Of a stretch of DNA of 64,000 nt, positions 1-8,521 are shown in pieces. Position 1 is the stretch's first letter. Every line of letters starts with the position of its first letter. A program made the translations under genes and the position numbers. Under the pieces are notes generated by a model that was given only the letters and a program-made list of their open reading frames with translations, searched no databases and was not told where the DNA came from. The stretch is from Bosea sp. 29B (GTDB taxonomy: Bacteria > Pseudomonadota > Alphaproteobacteria > Rhizobiales > Beijerinckiaceae): the NCBI RefSeq assembly GCF_902506165.1, contig NZ_LR733817.1, positions 1,224,255-1,288,254 of the forward strand, in the 5' to 3' direction.

Positions 1-160
1 CTTCATCGGCTCGCTCTTCCTCGAAGTGCTGCACACGCTCGCGGTCGGCGTCACCGATGCCTGGAACCTGATCATCGGTGTCGCGCTGATCGGCGTGATC
101 TTCTTCCTGCCGAGCGGGCTCTACGGCCTGCTCCGGCGCCGCAGCGGAGAGCCGGCATGA
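1..160 (+). CDS. livM: Branched-chain amino acid ABC transporter permease, C-terminal end (partial)
   Basis: Only the last 52 codons are present; the gene enters from the left edge and is read from base 2. The fragment has one hydrophobic span (NLIIGVALIGVIFFLPSGLY) and then a short basic tail, LLRRRSG, as at the end of LivM-type inner-membrane permeases. Its stop overlaps the ATG of the next gene (ATGA), the usual coupling between permease and ATPase in liv operons. The assignment rests on the tail sequence plus the two LivG/LivF-type ATPases that follow. Confidence 0.8.
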   Translation, partial: FIGSLFLEVLHTLAVGVTDAWNLIIGVALIGVIFFLPSGLYGLLRRRSGEPA

Positions 161-903
161 GCACGCCCCTCCTCCAGGCCAAGAACCTGCGCATCTCCTT
201 CTACGGCGTACAGGCTGCCGACGGCGTCAACCTCGAGATCCGCGAGGGCGAGTTCCTCGCCATCATCGGCCCGAACGGTTCGGGCAAGACGACCTTCCTC
301 AACCTCTGCACCGGCTATCTCCGGCCGAGCTCGGGCGAGGTCTATCTCGACGGCAAGCCGATCACCGCCATGGCGCCGCGCACGATCGCCCGGCGCGGCA
401 TCGCCCGCGCTTTCCAGATCCCGCAGCTTTTCCTCGACCAAAGCGTGATCGAGAACCTGATGATCGCGGTCGCGGCCAAGCGCGGCATCTGGGTGCCGTT
501 CAAGGCGCTCGGCGCCGATGGCCGCCGCCGCGAGGCGGAAGAACTGCTGGCCCTCGTCGGGCTCGACGCCGAGGCCGGGCAGCTCGCCGGCACGCTGCCG
601 GAGGGACGGCGCAAGCTCCTCGACATCGTCATCGCGCTGGCGCTGAAGCCGCGCCTCGTCCTGCTCGACGAGCCGACCAGCGGCGTCAGCACGATCGAGC
701 GCTTCACCCTGATGGAGACGCTGATGGCCGCGCTGCGTCGCGCCAAGGTCACGGCTTTGTTCGTCGAGCACGACATGGACGTGGTGCAGCGCTACGCCGA
801 CCGCGTCGTCGTCTGGGATTCCGGCTCGGTGATGGCTGAAGGGCCGCCCTCCGAGGTGTTCAAGGATGAGCGCGTGCTGCGCAATGTCGTGGGGGTGGCG
901 TGA
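157..903 (+). CDS. livG: Branched-chain amino acid ABC transporter ATP-binding protein LivG
   Basis: This 248-aa cytoplasmic ATPase energises a branched-chain amino acid or related amide/urea-type ABC importer. Walker A is GPNGSGKT (residues 38-45), Walker B is VLLDEPTSG (about 168-176) and the switch histidine is in VEHDMD (about 208). The signature region reads TLPEGRRKLLDI rather than a canonical LSGGQ; LivG proteins are often degenerate here, but this one is more so than most. It overlaps livM upstream by 4 bp and livF downstream by up to 4 bp, so the three are one operon. The substrate cannot be read from the sequence because the binding protein lies outside the window. Confidence 0.88.
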   Translation: MSTPLLQAKNLRISFYGVQAADGVNLEIREGEFLAIIGPNGSGKTTFLNLCTGYLRPSSGEVYLDGKPITAMAPRTIARRGIARAFQIPQLFLDQSVIENLMIAVAAKRGIWVPFKALGADGRRREAEELLALVGLDAEAGQLAGTLPEGRRKLLDIVIALALKPRLVLLDEPTSGVSTIERFTLMETLMAALRRAKVTALFVEHDMDVVQRYADRVVVWDSGSVMAEGPPSEVFKDERVLRNVVGVA

Positions 904-1553
904 TGCTGCGCATGGAAGGCGTGACCGTCGCGATCGCTGGTGTTCAGGTGCTGCGATCGGTGTCGCTGGGGCTGACCTCCGGCAAGACCACGATCCTGAT
1001 CGGCCGCAACGGCGCCGGCAAGACCACGACGCTGCGGGCGATCATGGGGCTTCTGCCGGTCGAAGCCGGCGCGGTCCATCTCGACGGCCAGGAGATCGGC
1101 ACGACGCCAGCCTATCAGCGCGCCGCGCAAGGCATCGGCTATGCGCCGGAGGATCGCCGGCTGGTGCCAGAGTTCACCGTCGAGGACAACATCCTGCTGC
1201 CGGCGCTGGCGCTCTCTTTGCCGGCGCCCGAGCGGGCAAAGCGGCTCGACGAGGTCTATAAGCTGCTGCCGCAGCTCCACACCATGCGCAAGCGCCCGGG
1301 CGGCGGCGTCTCCGGCGGCCAGGGCAAGATGGTGGCGCTCGGCCGAGCGCTGATGGTCGCCCGCACGGCGCTGCTGCTCGACGAGCCCTTCCAGGGCCTC
1401 GCCCCGGCGCTGGCGCTCGATTATGCGCGCACGCTCGGCGAGCTCAGGCGCGGCCGGCCGGACCTCGCCATCCTGATCACGGAATCGACGCCGGCGCTGC
1501 TCGACGCGATCGCTGACGAGACGCTGCAGATCGAGCGCGGTGCGATCAACTAA
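900..1553 (+). CDS. livF: Branched-chain amino acid ABC transporter ATP-binding protein LivF
   Basis: Second ATPase of the importer, about 217 aa, slightly short for LivF (about 235). Walker A is GRNGAGKTT (about residues 35-43), the signature is VSGGQGKM (about 138-145) and Walker B is ALLLDEPFQGLAP. The start is either GTG at 900, overlapping the livG stop, or ATG at 903. It is the last gene of the liv operon; the next gene is convergent and ends 6 bp after this stop, leaving no room for a conventional hairpin terminator. Confidence 0.87.
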   Translation: MMLRMEGVTVAIAGVQVLRSVSLGLTSGKTTILIGRNGAGKTTTLRAIMGLLPVEAGAVHLDGQEIGTTPAYQRAAQGIGYAPEDRRLVPEFTVEDNILLPALALSLPAPERAKRLDEVYKLLPQLHTMRKRPGGGVSGGQGKMVALGRALMVARTALLLDEPFQGLAPALALDYARTLGELRRGRPDLAILITESTPALLDAIADETLQIERGAIN

Positions 1554-1559
1554 GCCGGA

Positions 1560-1946
1560 TCACATCTTCTTGCCGTCCTTGTCGAACTGCTTGAGGAAGG
1601 CGGTGAGGTCGGCGATTTCCTTGTCGTTCTTGATGCCGGCGAAGATCATCTTGGTGCCGGGGATCTTGGCCTTCGGGTCCTTGATGTATTCAGCGAAGAC
1701 CGCCTCGTCCCAGGTGATGTTGGCCCCCTTGTTGGCGGTCGAATAGCTGTAGCCCTCGACCGCCCCGGTATGCCGGCCGAACAGTCCGTTGAGATGGGGG
1801 CCGACCAGATTCTTGGCACCTTCGCCGGTCTGGTGGCAGGCCCGGCACTTGTTCCACGAGCGCTCGCCGGCGGAAATGTCCTGCGCCCGGGCGCTGGTCG
1901 TGATGAAGGCGACGGCGAAAGCAGCGGCGGCGACAGGCAGTTTCAT
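1560..1946 (-). CDS. Class I c-type cytochrome (cytochrome c2/c550-like)
   Basis: 128-aa periplasmic electron carrier. A Sec signal peptide (residues 1 to about 21, ending SARA-Q) is followed by one haem site, CRACH (34-38). The sixth-ligand region GTKMIFAGI (about 96-104) is characteristic of the soluble cytochrome c2/c550 family. It is the last gene of the leftward sulfur-oxidation run, 71 bp after the SoxF-like flavoprotein. A likely role is to accept electrons from the Sox enzymes or sulfide dehydrogenase and pass them to a terminal oxidase; that role is inferred from position. Confidence 0.85.
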   Translation of the reverse strand: MKLPVAAAAFAVAFITTSARAQDISAGERSWNKCRACHQTGEGAKNLVGPHLNGLFGRHTGAVEGYSYSTANKGANITWDEAVFAEYIKDPKAKIPGTKMIFAGIKNDKEIADLTAFLKQFDKDGKKM

Positions 1947-2017
1947 GCGTTTCAGACCTTGATTGAAGAGAGGGTGGTCGGCGCGGCTTCCCGGAGGCGG
2001 CCGCGCCGTGAATGGCT

Positions 2018-3292
2018 TCAGCTGAACATGTCGGCGGTGATCGCGGCGTACCAGCCGATGTTCTCGGCCTGGTTCTCCTTGCGCAGTTCGGCACTTTCGC
2101 GCGGCTGCGAGACGAAGGTTTCGCTTGCCGCGATCTTGCCGTCCTTCGGCTCATAGCGACCGCCGACCTTGATGGTGTCGTCGGTCTCGATCAGCGACCA
2201 GCAGGTATTGATGTAACGCGCCGGGAAAGTACGGCCGCCCGCGAGCTCGCCGCGGATCACCATCGCCGCGACCTTGGCCTGGCTGTTGGCCGAGAAGGCG
2301 GATTTCGGCATGTCGCCGCCGATGCAGGCATCGCCAAGCACGAAGATGCTGGGATCGGCGGCCGACTTCATCGAGGCCGGATCGATGGTGCAGTAGCCGC
2401 CGGCCGGCGCCAGGCCCGCCGAGCGGGCGATCTCGCCGGCCATCTGGGCCGGGATGACGTTGACGAAGGCGCTGTCCTTGTAGGTCTCGAAGCCGGTGAC
2501 GACGGTGTTGGTCTTGGGATCGACCGATTTGATGCCGTCATGCACCTTCGGCCCGAGCCATTCGATCATCGCGCCGTAATGCTTCTCCCAGCCCTCCTGG
2601 AAGACGCCCTGCTTCGAGAAGCTGTCCTTCGGGTCGAGGATGAAGATCTTGCAATCGCGCTTGCCGCTCGCCTTGAGCACATGCGCGAACATCGAGGCGC
2701 GCTCATAGGGGCCGGGCGGGCAGCGATAGGGGTTGGGCGGGGCGATCATCACGATCGTGCCGCCGTTCGGCACCGCGTCGAGCTTCTGCCTGATCAACTG
2801 CGTCTGCCGGCCGGGCTTCCAGCCATGCGGCATCGCCTCCTCGACCTCCTTCGACCAGCCAGGGACGGAATCGTATTTCAGGTCGATGCCGGGCGAGACG
2901 ACGAGCCGGTCATAAGGCAGGCGATCGCCGGTGGAGAGCACGACCTCCTTCTTGTCGCGGTCGATCTGGGTGGCGCGGGCGCGGGCCAGCGTGATGCCAT
3001 GGTTCTTCGCCAGAGCGTCATAGCGATGGCTGATCTCATCGTAGCTCTTGAAGCCGCCGATGAAGAGGTTGGAGTGGAAGCAGGTCTGGTAGACCTCGTT
3101 CTCCTCGACCAGCGTCACCGCGATGGCGCCGTTCGAGTCCTTGGCGATGTACCTCGCCGCGGTCGCGCCGCCGGCTCCGCCGCCGATCACCACGACGCGC
3201 GGCTTGCCCTGGCCGAGCACGGCAGGCGAGGCGATGACGAAGCTGCCCGCGGCGGCAAGGCCGGTCAGGAATGTGCGGCGACTGGTCGACAT
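2018..3292 (-). CDS. soxF: Flavocytochrome c sulfide dehydrogenase flavoprotein subunit (SoxF/FccB)
   Basis: 424-aa FAD protein. It starts with a twin-arginine signal (SRRTFLTGLAAAGS, residues 4-17) and a Rossmann FAD motif, IGGGAGGATAARYIA (36-50). The FCSD-type segment TCFHSNLFIGG follows, and cysteines sit in YRCPPGPYERA and GGYCTIDPASM, at positions expected for the redox-active pair of this family. The family oxidises sulfide in the periplasm and passes electrons to a cytochrome c partner; SoxF also reactivates the Sox system in Paracoccus. The reading frame stays open upstream to 3715, but the signal peptide fixes the start at 3292. The small FccA-like cytochrome two genes upstream is the likely partner. 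Confidence 0.87.
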   Translation of the reverse strand: MSTSRRTFLTGLAAAGSFVIASPAVLGQGKPRVVVIGGGAGGATAARYIAKDSNGAIAVTLVEENEVYQTCFHSNLFIGGFKSYDEISHRYDALAKNHGITLARARATQIDRDKKEVVLSTGDRLPYDRLVVSPGIDLKYDSVPGWSKEVEEAMPHGWKPGRQTQLIRQKLDAVPNGGTIVMIAPPNPYRCPPGPYERASMFAHVLKASGKRDCKIFILDPKDSFSKQGVFQEGWEKHYGAMIEWLGPKVHDGIKSVDPKTNTVVTGFETYKDSAFVNVIPAQMAGEIARSAGLAPAGGYCTIDPASMKSAADPSIFVLGDACIGGDMPKSAFSANSQAKVAAMVIRGELAGGRTFPARYINTCWSLIETDDTIKVGGRYEPKDGKIAASETFVSQPRESAELRKENQAENIGWYAAITADMFS

Positions 3293-3339
3293 GGTTCCCT
3301 CTCCCCTTCCAATGATTGGCGGCGGGCCTCTTGCGGACC

Positions 3340-3867
3340 CTATCCGACCTTCAAATAAGCGAAGCCCTTGGCCTGCATCGCCGCGACGGCGGCGACGCCC
3401 GAGGGCACGAAGCCGACGAATTCGGCCTTGCGCGCCTTGCTCTTGTCGATCTTGAGGCGGGAGAAGGTGATCTCGCAGAGATGGACCTTCAGCCCGTTCT
3501 TGGCGACGTCCTCGACCCGCTCGAAGATCTTCGGGATCGCGGCCGCCTCCTCGCTCCAGCTCGTGCCCTCGAAGTTCTCCAGGAAGAACTTCACCCCGGC
3601 GCCATGCGCGACGATGGCGAGCTGCAGTGCGAACGGATCGGCGCCATAGGCGGAATAATGGTTGGCGATGTTCTGCAGCATCTGGATGAAGCGCTGCGGC
3701 TCGCCGAAATCGCAATGATAGAGGCAGGCGACGTCGGCCTCCTTTTTGAGGTCGCCGAGCGCCGTCTGCCGGGGCGCTGCGAGCACCGGCGTGGCCGCGG
3801 CGACCACGCCGCTGGCCGCCGCCAGCATCAGCGCCCGGCGCGAAGCCTGCTGGGTTTCCTCCGACAT
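3340..3867 (-). CDS. DsrE-family protein with Tat signal
   Basis: About 175 aa from the ATG at 3867; an earlier in-frame ATG at 3894 would add nine residues before the twin-arginine motif SRRALMLAAASG. After the signal the protein has a DsrE/DsrF-like fold pattern, with FALQLAIVAHGAGVKFFLENFEG in the middle and a cysteine in VHLCEITFSR. Export is predicted to the periplasm. DsrE-like proteins bind or relay sulfane sulfur, and periplasmic members recur in alphaproteobacterial sox clusters. It lies between the FccA-like cytochrome and the SoxF flavoprotein. The exact reaction is unknown. Confidence 0.75.
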   Translation of the reverse strand: MSEETQQASRRALMLAAASGVVAAATPVLAAPRQTALGDLKKEADVACLYHCDFGEPQRFIQMLQNIANHYSAYGADPFALQLAIVAHGAGVKFFLENFEGTSWSEEAAAIPKIFERVEDVAKNGLKVHLCEITFSRLKIDKSKARKAEFVGFVPSGVAAVAAMQAKGFAYLKVG

Positions 3868-3902
3868 CGTGTCCTCCTCCGCTGCTCGGGCCATATGCCT
3901 GG

Positions 3903-4187
3903 CTATGGATTGGGTTTCAGACTCTCGTAGTAGGCGGCCAGTGCCGCGATCTCCTCGCTGGAGAGCCGCGCCGCGACCGCCTGCATCACCTGGTTGTCAC
4001 GCTGCCGTTCGCGATAAGCGTTCATCAGCGCGACGAACTGCTCGGCCGGATGGCCCACGATCGCCGGAATGCCGCCGACCTGCTTGCCGCTGCTCTGGTG
4101 GCAGGTCGTGCATTCGGCGGAGAGATATTCCCCCAGCGCCTTGTCGCCGGCGGCGTTCGCCGGCGACAAGGCCAGTGCCAGGACCAT
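3903..4187 (-). CDS. Small monohaem cytochrome c, FccA-like; 5' end possibly damaged
   Basis: 94 aa from the only in-frame ATG (4187). One haem motif, CTTCH, precedes GGIPAIVGHPAEQFV and a C-terminal EEIAALAAYYESLKP, the arrangement of the cytochrome subunit of flavocytochrome c sulfide dehydrogenases. It probably pairs with the SoxF/FccB flavoprotein. The 5' end is odd. The signal peptide MVLALALSPANA has no basic N-region, yet a second ATG at 4207 in another frame gives M-R-E-P-F-stop just before it. The region immediately upstream is the palindromic repeat at 4209-4348. A one-base shift, or loss of the native start through repeat insertion, would explain this. The gene may be weakly expressed or broken. 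Confidence 0.65.
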   Translation of the reverse strand: MVLALALSPANAAGDKALGEYLSAECTTCHQSSGKQVGGIPAIVGHPAEQFVALMNAYRERQRDNQVMQAVAARLSSEEIAALAAYYESLKPNP

Positions 4188-4208
4188 CGCTAAAACGGTT
4201 CGCGCATT

Positions 4209-4348
4209 CCCTTCCCTCCGCTTGCGGTGGGGAAGGGTTAGGGATGGGGGGCCGCAAAGCAGGGCGAGACCATTCTTCGGCGTGGCACCGAGCGGCACTG
4301 CCCCCCTCCCAACCCTCCCCACCGCAAGCGGGGGGAGGGCTTGAGCCC
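4209..4348. repeat. Paired GC-rich palindromic intergenic repeat (REP-like)
   Basis: Two inverted copies of a hairpin-forming element with the core ACCGCAAGCGG flanked by C/G tracts (for example CCTCCCCACCGCAAGCGGGG). They face each other across about 50 bp. The same element recurs at 6481-6697. It fills the gap between soxD and the FccA-like cytochrome gene, and its edge lies at the latter's start. No protein is supported here. Confidence 0.75.
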
Positions 4349-4402
4349 GGCAGAGCCGTCGCGGGTCTGCCCTAAGCAATTGCTCCTGGCCGGCCCTCGG
4401 CA

Positions 4403-5140
4403 TCAATCGACCTTCGGCGCCGTCTTCGAATCCGGCGTCACGTCGAGGATCACCGCCCGTCCGGTGATCTTCACCTCCGGCTTGCAATTGGTCATGCACG
4501 GCTCCTTGCCCCAGAAGGCCTTCTCCGTGGTCTCGCGGTCGTCGTCATAGAAGGCGGCCGCGTTCGGCAGCTTCACAGAGGTGAAGTTCTTATCGGACAG
4601 TTCGAAGTCCTCGTCCTTCACGATGTCGTTCAGATAGAGCAAATAGGCGGTAACGGCGTAGAGCTCGTCCGGCGAGAGCGACTGGGCGTTGCCATAGGGC
4701 ATGGCGCGGCGGACATAGTCGAACACCGTCGAGAGGTCGGGCCAGAACGAGCCGATCGTCTTCTCAGGCCGATCGGATTTCAGCGAGCCCATGCCGCCGG
4801 CCAGCACCGGCCAGCGGTTGTTGCCCTGGCCGAATTCGCCATGGCAGCTGGCGCACTGCGCCTGGAAGACCTCGTCGCCCTGCTTGACTGTGCCCTTGCC
4901 GGGCGGCAGGCCCTTGCCGTCGGGGCGGACCGCGATATCCCAGGCCTTGATCTCCTCCGGCAGCGCCTCGCGGCCGAGGCCGAGCTTGGCGGCCGGGGCG
5001 GGAGCCGGAGCAGCCTTGGCCGGTGGATGCGTCTGCGCCTGCTTTGCCGCCGGCTTGGTCTGGGCGATCAGCGGCGCGGCGGCCAGGACGGCAAATGCCG
5101 CGAGGCCCGCGAGCAGGACGGGATTAACCGATCTCGACAT
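4403..5140 (-). CDS. soxD: Sulfane dehydrogenase cytochrome c subunit SoxD
   Basis: 245-aa periplasmic c-type cytochrome, the electron-transfer subunit of Sox(CD)2, which oxidises SoxY-bound sulfane sulfur. A signal peptide (1 to about 26) is followed by an Ala/Pro-rich linker and one haem motif, CASCH (96-100). A methionine in RRAMPYGNAQSLSPDEL could be the distal ligand. The C-terminal half has CMTNC, which lacks the CxxCH spacing, so only one haem is predicted; the Paracoccus SoxD is dihaem and longer. The start overlaps the 3' end of soxC by 17 bp, consistent with coupled synthesis of the complex. Confidence 0.88.
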   Translation of the reverse strand: MSRSVNPVLLAGLAAFAVLAAAPLIAQTKPAAKQAQTHPPAKAAPAPAPAAKLGLGREALPEEIKAWDIAVRPDGKGLPPGKGTVKQGDEVFQAQCASCHGEFGQGNNRWPVLAGGMGSLKSDRPEKTIGSFWPDLSTVFDYVRRAMPYGNAQSLSPDELYAVTAYLLYLNDIVKDEDFELSDKNFTSVKLPNAAAFYDDDRETTEKAFWGKEPCMTNCKPEVKITGRAVILDVTPDSKTAPKVD

Positions 5141-6398
5141 TTTCGGTCTCCCCGTTCGTCTTCACATGCCAGGTCTGGATGCCGTTGTTATGGTAGATCG
5201 AGTTGGTGCCGCGGATCTTGCGCAGCTCCTCCTTGGTCGGCTGGAGATAGCCGGTCGAATCCATGGCCCGCGACTGGATCAGCAGGTCCTGCCCGGTCCA
5301 GTCGAAATCGACATAGAAGCGGGTCAGCGACTTATCGAGCACCGGCCCGTCGATCCTGGCATGCTGCCAGTTCTTGCCGCCGTCGAGGGTGACGTCGACG
5401 CGCTTGATCGTGCCGCGCCCCGACCAGGCGAGGCCGGAGAGGACGTTGCGGCCCTTCTGCTTCAGCGGCGCCTGCGGCGACGGATTGGTCACCACCGACT
5501 TGGCGTCCATGAAGAAGGTGAAGCGGCGCGAGCGGCCATCGGCGAGGAGATCGGTGTATTTCGAGGTCTCCTCGCGCGCCTGCCAGGGCTGGTCACCGAC
5601 CTCGATGCGCCGGAGCCATTTGACCCAGAGATTGCCTTCCCAGCCGGGGATCACGGCACGCAGCGGATAGCCCTGCTCGGGCCGCAGCGCCTCCCCGTTC
5701 ATGGCGAAGGCGATCAGTGTGTCGTCGAGCGCCTTCTCAAGCGGCAGCGAGCGGTTCATGCCGGAGGAATCGGCGCCTTCCAGCATCAGCCATTTGGCAT
5801 TGGCCTTCACCCCCGCCTCGGCCAGCAGCACCTTCAGCGGCACGCCGGTGTACATGACGTTGTGGACCATGCCGTGGGTGAACTGGCAGCCATTGAGCTG
5901 CGCGCCGCGCCACTCCATGCCGGAATTCGCAGCGCATTCGAGGAAGTGGATGCGGTTCTGCCGCGGCATCCGCTTGATGTCTTCCATGGTGAAGACCAGC
6001 GGCTTGTCGACGAGGCCATGGATCATCAATCGGTGATTGGCCGGGTCGATATCGGCGATGCCGCCATGATGGCGTTCGAAGCAGAGGCCGGACGGGGTGA
6101 TGATCCCGTCGAGCTCATGCAGCGGCGTGAAGTTGACCGAGGATTCCGGCGAAGCCGTCAACCAGGAGACGTCGCGGCGGATCACGTTCTTCTCGAAGCG
6201 CGACGGCGTGCCATAGGGCCGCTTGTCGACGCCCTCGCCGAGATAGCGGCTCCAGTCCTGGACCTCGGTGATCAGCGGATCGGGCTTGCCGGCTTCAGCA
6301 CGGGCGAGCCCGGTGCCGGCGAGACCGGCCCCGGCGACCGCCGCCCCGCCAAGGAAGCGGCGGCGGCTCAGCGCATCGGGCTTTGCGGGAGAGGTCAT
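5124..6398 (-). CDS. soxC: Sulfane dehydrogenase molybdopterin subunit SoxC
   Basis: 424-aa sulfite-oxidase-family molybdenum enzyme. The twin-arginine signal is SRRRFLGGAAVAG (11-23). The molybdenum-ligand cysteine is Cys155 in RIHFLECAANSG, followed by the pterin-pocket segment GMEWRGAQL. The C-terminal part is the Ig-like dimerisation domain of the family. With SoxD it removes six electrons from the sulfane sulfur on SoxY, so thiosulfate can be taken fully to sulfate rather than stored as sulfur. It follows soxB in the leftward operon, separated by a 334-bp gap filled with repeats. Confidence 0.93.
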   Translation of the reverse strand: MTSPAKPDALSRRRFLGGAAVAGAGLAGTGLARAEAGKPDPLITEVQDWSRYLGEGVDKRPYGTPSRFEKNVIRRDVSWLTASPESSVNFTPLHELDGIITPSGLCFERHHGGIADIDPANHRLMIHGLVDKPLVFTMEDIKRMPRQNRIHFLECAANSGMEWRGAQLNGCQFTHGMVHNVMYTGVPLKVLLAEAGVKANAKWLMLEGADSSGMNRSLPLEKALDDTLIAFAMNGEALRPEQGYPLRAVIPGWEGNLWVKWLRRIEVGDQPWQAREETSKYTDLLADGRSRRFTFFMDAKSVVTNPSPQAPLKQKGRNVLSGLAWSGRGTIKRVDVTLDGGKNWQHARIDGPVLDKSLTRFYVDFDWTGQDLLIQSRAMDSTGYLQPTKEELRKIRGTNSIYHNNGIQTWHVKTNGETENVEIG

Positions 6399-6732
6399 GC
6401 CTCGTCTCCTTGTCTGGCGATCGTCGTCGGGGCGGTGGCCAGGACAATCGCTGGAAAGGGTGTTGCGTCGCGGTTGGAGGGAGCAAGCCCTCCCCCCGCT
6501 TGCGGTGGGGAGGGTTGGGTGGGGGGCAGTGCCGCTCGGTGAGAGCTGGAAGAAGGTCCAAGCCCTGCTTTCCCGCCCCCCATCCCTAACCTGGGGGGCA
6601 GTGCCGCTCGGTCAGCGCTGGAAGAAGGTCCAAGCCCTGCTTTCCCGCCCCCCATCCCTAACCCTTCCCCACCGCAAGCGGGGGGAAGGGGACGCGCCCC
6701 TGCGTCAGGCCGGTGCCCCGTGACCACGACGC
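6399..6732. repeat. Intergenic repeat block: palindromes enclosing a 72-bp tandem duplication
   Basis: Between soxB and soxC. The block is bounded by inverted copies of the ACCGCAAGCGG-core palindrome (about 6481-6525 and 6660-6697), the same family as at 4209-4348. Inside, a 72-bp unit beginning GGGGGGCAGTGCCGCTCGGT is repeated head to tail at 6521-6592 and 6593-6664 with only a few differences. The sequence would form strong RNA hairpins within the soxB-soxC transcript. No coding sequence is supported. Confidence 0.8.
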
Positions 6733-8430
6733 TCATGCCCCGCTCACCTTCACGGCGTCGTTCGGCTTGATGGTGATGGTCTTCGCTGCGGCGACGTGGT
6801 CGCGGACCACGTCCCAGATCGGCGGCCCCTGCGTGCCCTCGTTGACGCTGGCCCAGCCGGCGACGACGTATTTGCGGGAAGCGTCGATCGGCTTGCCGGA
6901 TTTCAGATACGTCAGGCCGGAGATGCGGCTCCCCATCGGCTTGCTGACATCGATGGCGTAGCCCATGCCTCCGATACGGACCATGTCGCCGCCGCCCTGG
7001 AAATAGGGATCGGGGTGGAAGATATTGTCGGCGACGTCCTCGAGGATCTCCTTGAGCTGCGCGCCGGTCATCTCCATCCGGTAGCAGTTGGGATAGGTGA
7101 TCGCGGTCGCGTTGCTGATCGCCTCCCAGGTGATCGCCTCGCCCGGCAGGAGCGAGCCGCCCCAGCGGAAGCCGGGCGAGAGCGCGATCTCGGCGTCGCG
7201 CTGCGAGAGCATGGCGTCGCAGATCAGGTCGTCGAAGGTGCCGTTGAAATTGCCGCGCCGGTAGAGCAGCGACTCGGTGCGACCGATCTCCTTGGCGAGT
7301 TCGGCGGCATAAGGCGCGCGCAGCTTGGTGACCAGCGCTGCCATCTCCGGATCGGGCGCGATCGCATCGGCGAAGACCGGCATCAGCTTGAAGCGGATAT
7401 CGGCGACCTTGCCATCCTTCACCGCGATATCGAGACGCGAGACGAACTTGCCATGCGAACCGGAGGCGACGAGCACCGTCTCGCCGACCCGGATCAGCCC
7501 GGGCATCGCGTCATGGGTATGGGCGGTCAGGATGACGTCGATGCCCTTGACCCGGCTCGCCAGCTTGCGGTCGACGTCGAAGCCGTCATGCGAGAGCAGC
7601 ACGACGATCGCGGCGCCCTCGGCACGCGCTTCCTCGACCTGCTTCTGCAACTCATCCTCGCGGATGCCGAATTCCCACTCCGGGAACATCCAGCGCGGGT
7701 TGGCGACCGCGGTGCGCGGCAGGGCCTGGCCGATCACCGCGACCTTGACGCCGCCCTTCTCGAAGACCTTGCGCGGCGGGAAGACCGGCTCGTTCCACTC
7801 CTTGTCGCGGATGTTCTGGGCGAGGAAGGCGAAGGGCGCCGCCTCGACGATCTCCTTGACCCGCTCGGCGCCGAGCGTGAACTCCCAATGCGAGGTCATG
7901 GCGTCGAGCTTCAGGGCCGACATCGCGTCGACCATGTCCTGGCCCTTGGTCTGGAGCGAACTCCAGCTGCCCTGCCAGGTGTCGCCGCCGTCGAGCAGCA
8001 GCACCTTGTCGTCGCCGCGCTCGGCCCTGACCGCCTTGACCAGTGTTGCGATCCTATCGAGCCCGCCCATCCGGCCATAATTGCGGGCGAGCGCGACGAA
8101 ATCGTCCGAGGTCAGTGCGAAGGCGTCGGCCGAGCCGGCGGCGATCTTGAAATGCTCGCGGAAGGCCGCGTCGGTCAGATGCGGCGGCAGGCCCTTGACC
8201 TCGCCGACGCCGAGATTGACCGCCGGCTCGCGGAATTGCAGCGGCATCAATTGGGCATGGATATCGGCCACATGCAGGATGGTGACCTGGCCCTGCGGCT
8301 CGAAACGCAGGATATCGGCCTGCGACAGCTTCTGCTGGGCGGCGGCGCGCCCGAGCGGGCCGAGGCCGGAACCGGCAGTCAGAGCCGCGGCGACCGCCGT
8401 CGCCTGCAGGAAGTCTCGTCTCGAGATCAT
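6733..8430 (-). CDS. soxB: S-sulfosulfanyl-L-cysteine sulfohydrolase SoxB
   Basis: 565-aa dinuclear-manganese hydrolase of the 5'-nucleotidase/metallophosphatase family. It releases sulfate from the thiosulfonate adduct on SoxY. The twin-arginine signal is SRRDFLQATAVA. Metal-ligand motifs in order are VADIHAQL (54-61), LLDGGDTWQGS, a histidine in SHWEF where related enzymes have NHE, LLSHDGFD, and LTAHTHDAMPG. The length is that expected for SoxB. It follows soxZ by about 90 bp in the leftward sox operon. The protein is periplasmic. Confidence 0.95.
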   Translation of the reverse strand: MISRRDFLQATAVAAALTAGSGLGPLGRAAAQQKLSQADILRFEPQGQVTILHVADIHAQLMPLQFREPAVNLGVGEVKGLPPHLTDAAFREHFKIAAGSADAFALTSDDFVALARNYGRMGGLDRIATLVKAVRAERGDDKVLLLDGGDTWQGSWSSLQTKGQDMVDAMSALKLDAMTSHWEFTLGAERVKEIVEAAPFAFLAQNIRDKEWNEPVFPPRKVFEKGGVKVAVIGQALPRTAVANPRWMFPEWEFGIREDELQKQVEEARAEGAAIVVLLSHDGFDVDRKLASRVKGIDVILTAHTHDAMPGLIRVGETVLVASGSHGKFVSRLDIAVKDGKVADIRFKLMPVFADAIAPDPEMAALVTKLRAPYAAELAKEIGRTESLLYRRGNFNGTFDDLICDAMLSQRDAEIALSPGFRWGGSLLPGEAITWEAISNATAITYPNCYRMEMTGAQLKEILEDVADNIFHPDPYFQGGGDMVRIGGMGYAIDVSKPMGSRISGLTYLKSGKPIDASRKYVVAGWASVNEGTQGPPIWDVVRDHVAAAKTITIKPNDAVKVSGA

Positions 8431-8521
8431 GACTCATCCTTTGGATGCGCGCACATCGCGATCCAGGGAATCCAAAGCGGAGGCGCCGCCGGAAGCCGGC
8501 GGCGATACGATTTCAAAAGGC

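Noticed and set aside
2012..3358. Long plus-strand open frame opposite the SoxF gene
   Set aside because: Arg/Asp/Leu-rich, repetitive composition typical of antisense reading of a GC-rich gene; no start signal or family resemblance. The minus-strand frame has a Tat signal and FAD motif.
4403..5140. Second haem in SoxD from CMTNC
   Set aside because: Spacing is CxxxC and no histidine follows, so it is not a c-type haem site.
4209..6697. Repeat blocks considered as a CRISPR array
   Set aside because: Units are palindromic intergenic elements and one 72-bp tandem duplication; there are no regular short repeats with unique spacers and no cas genes.
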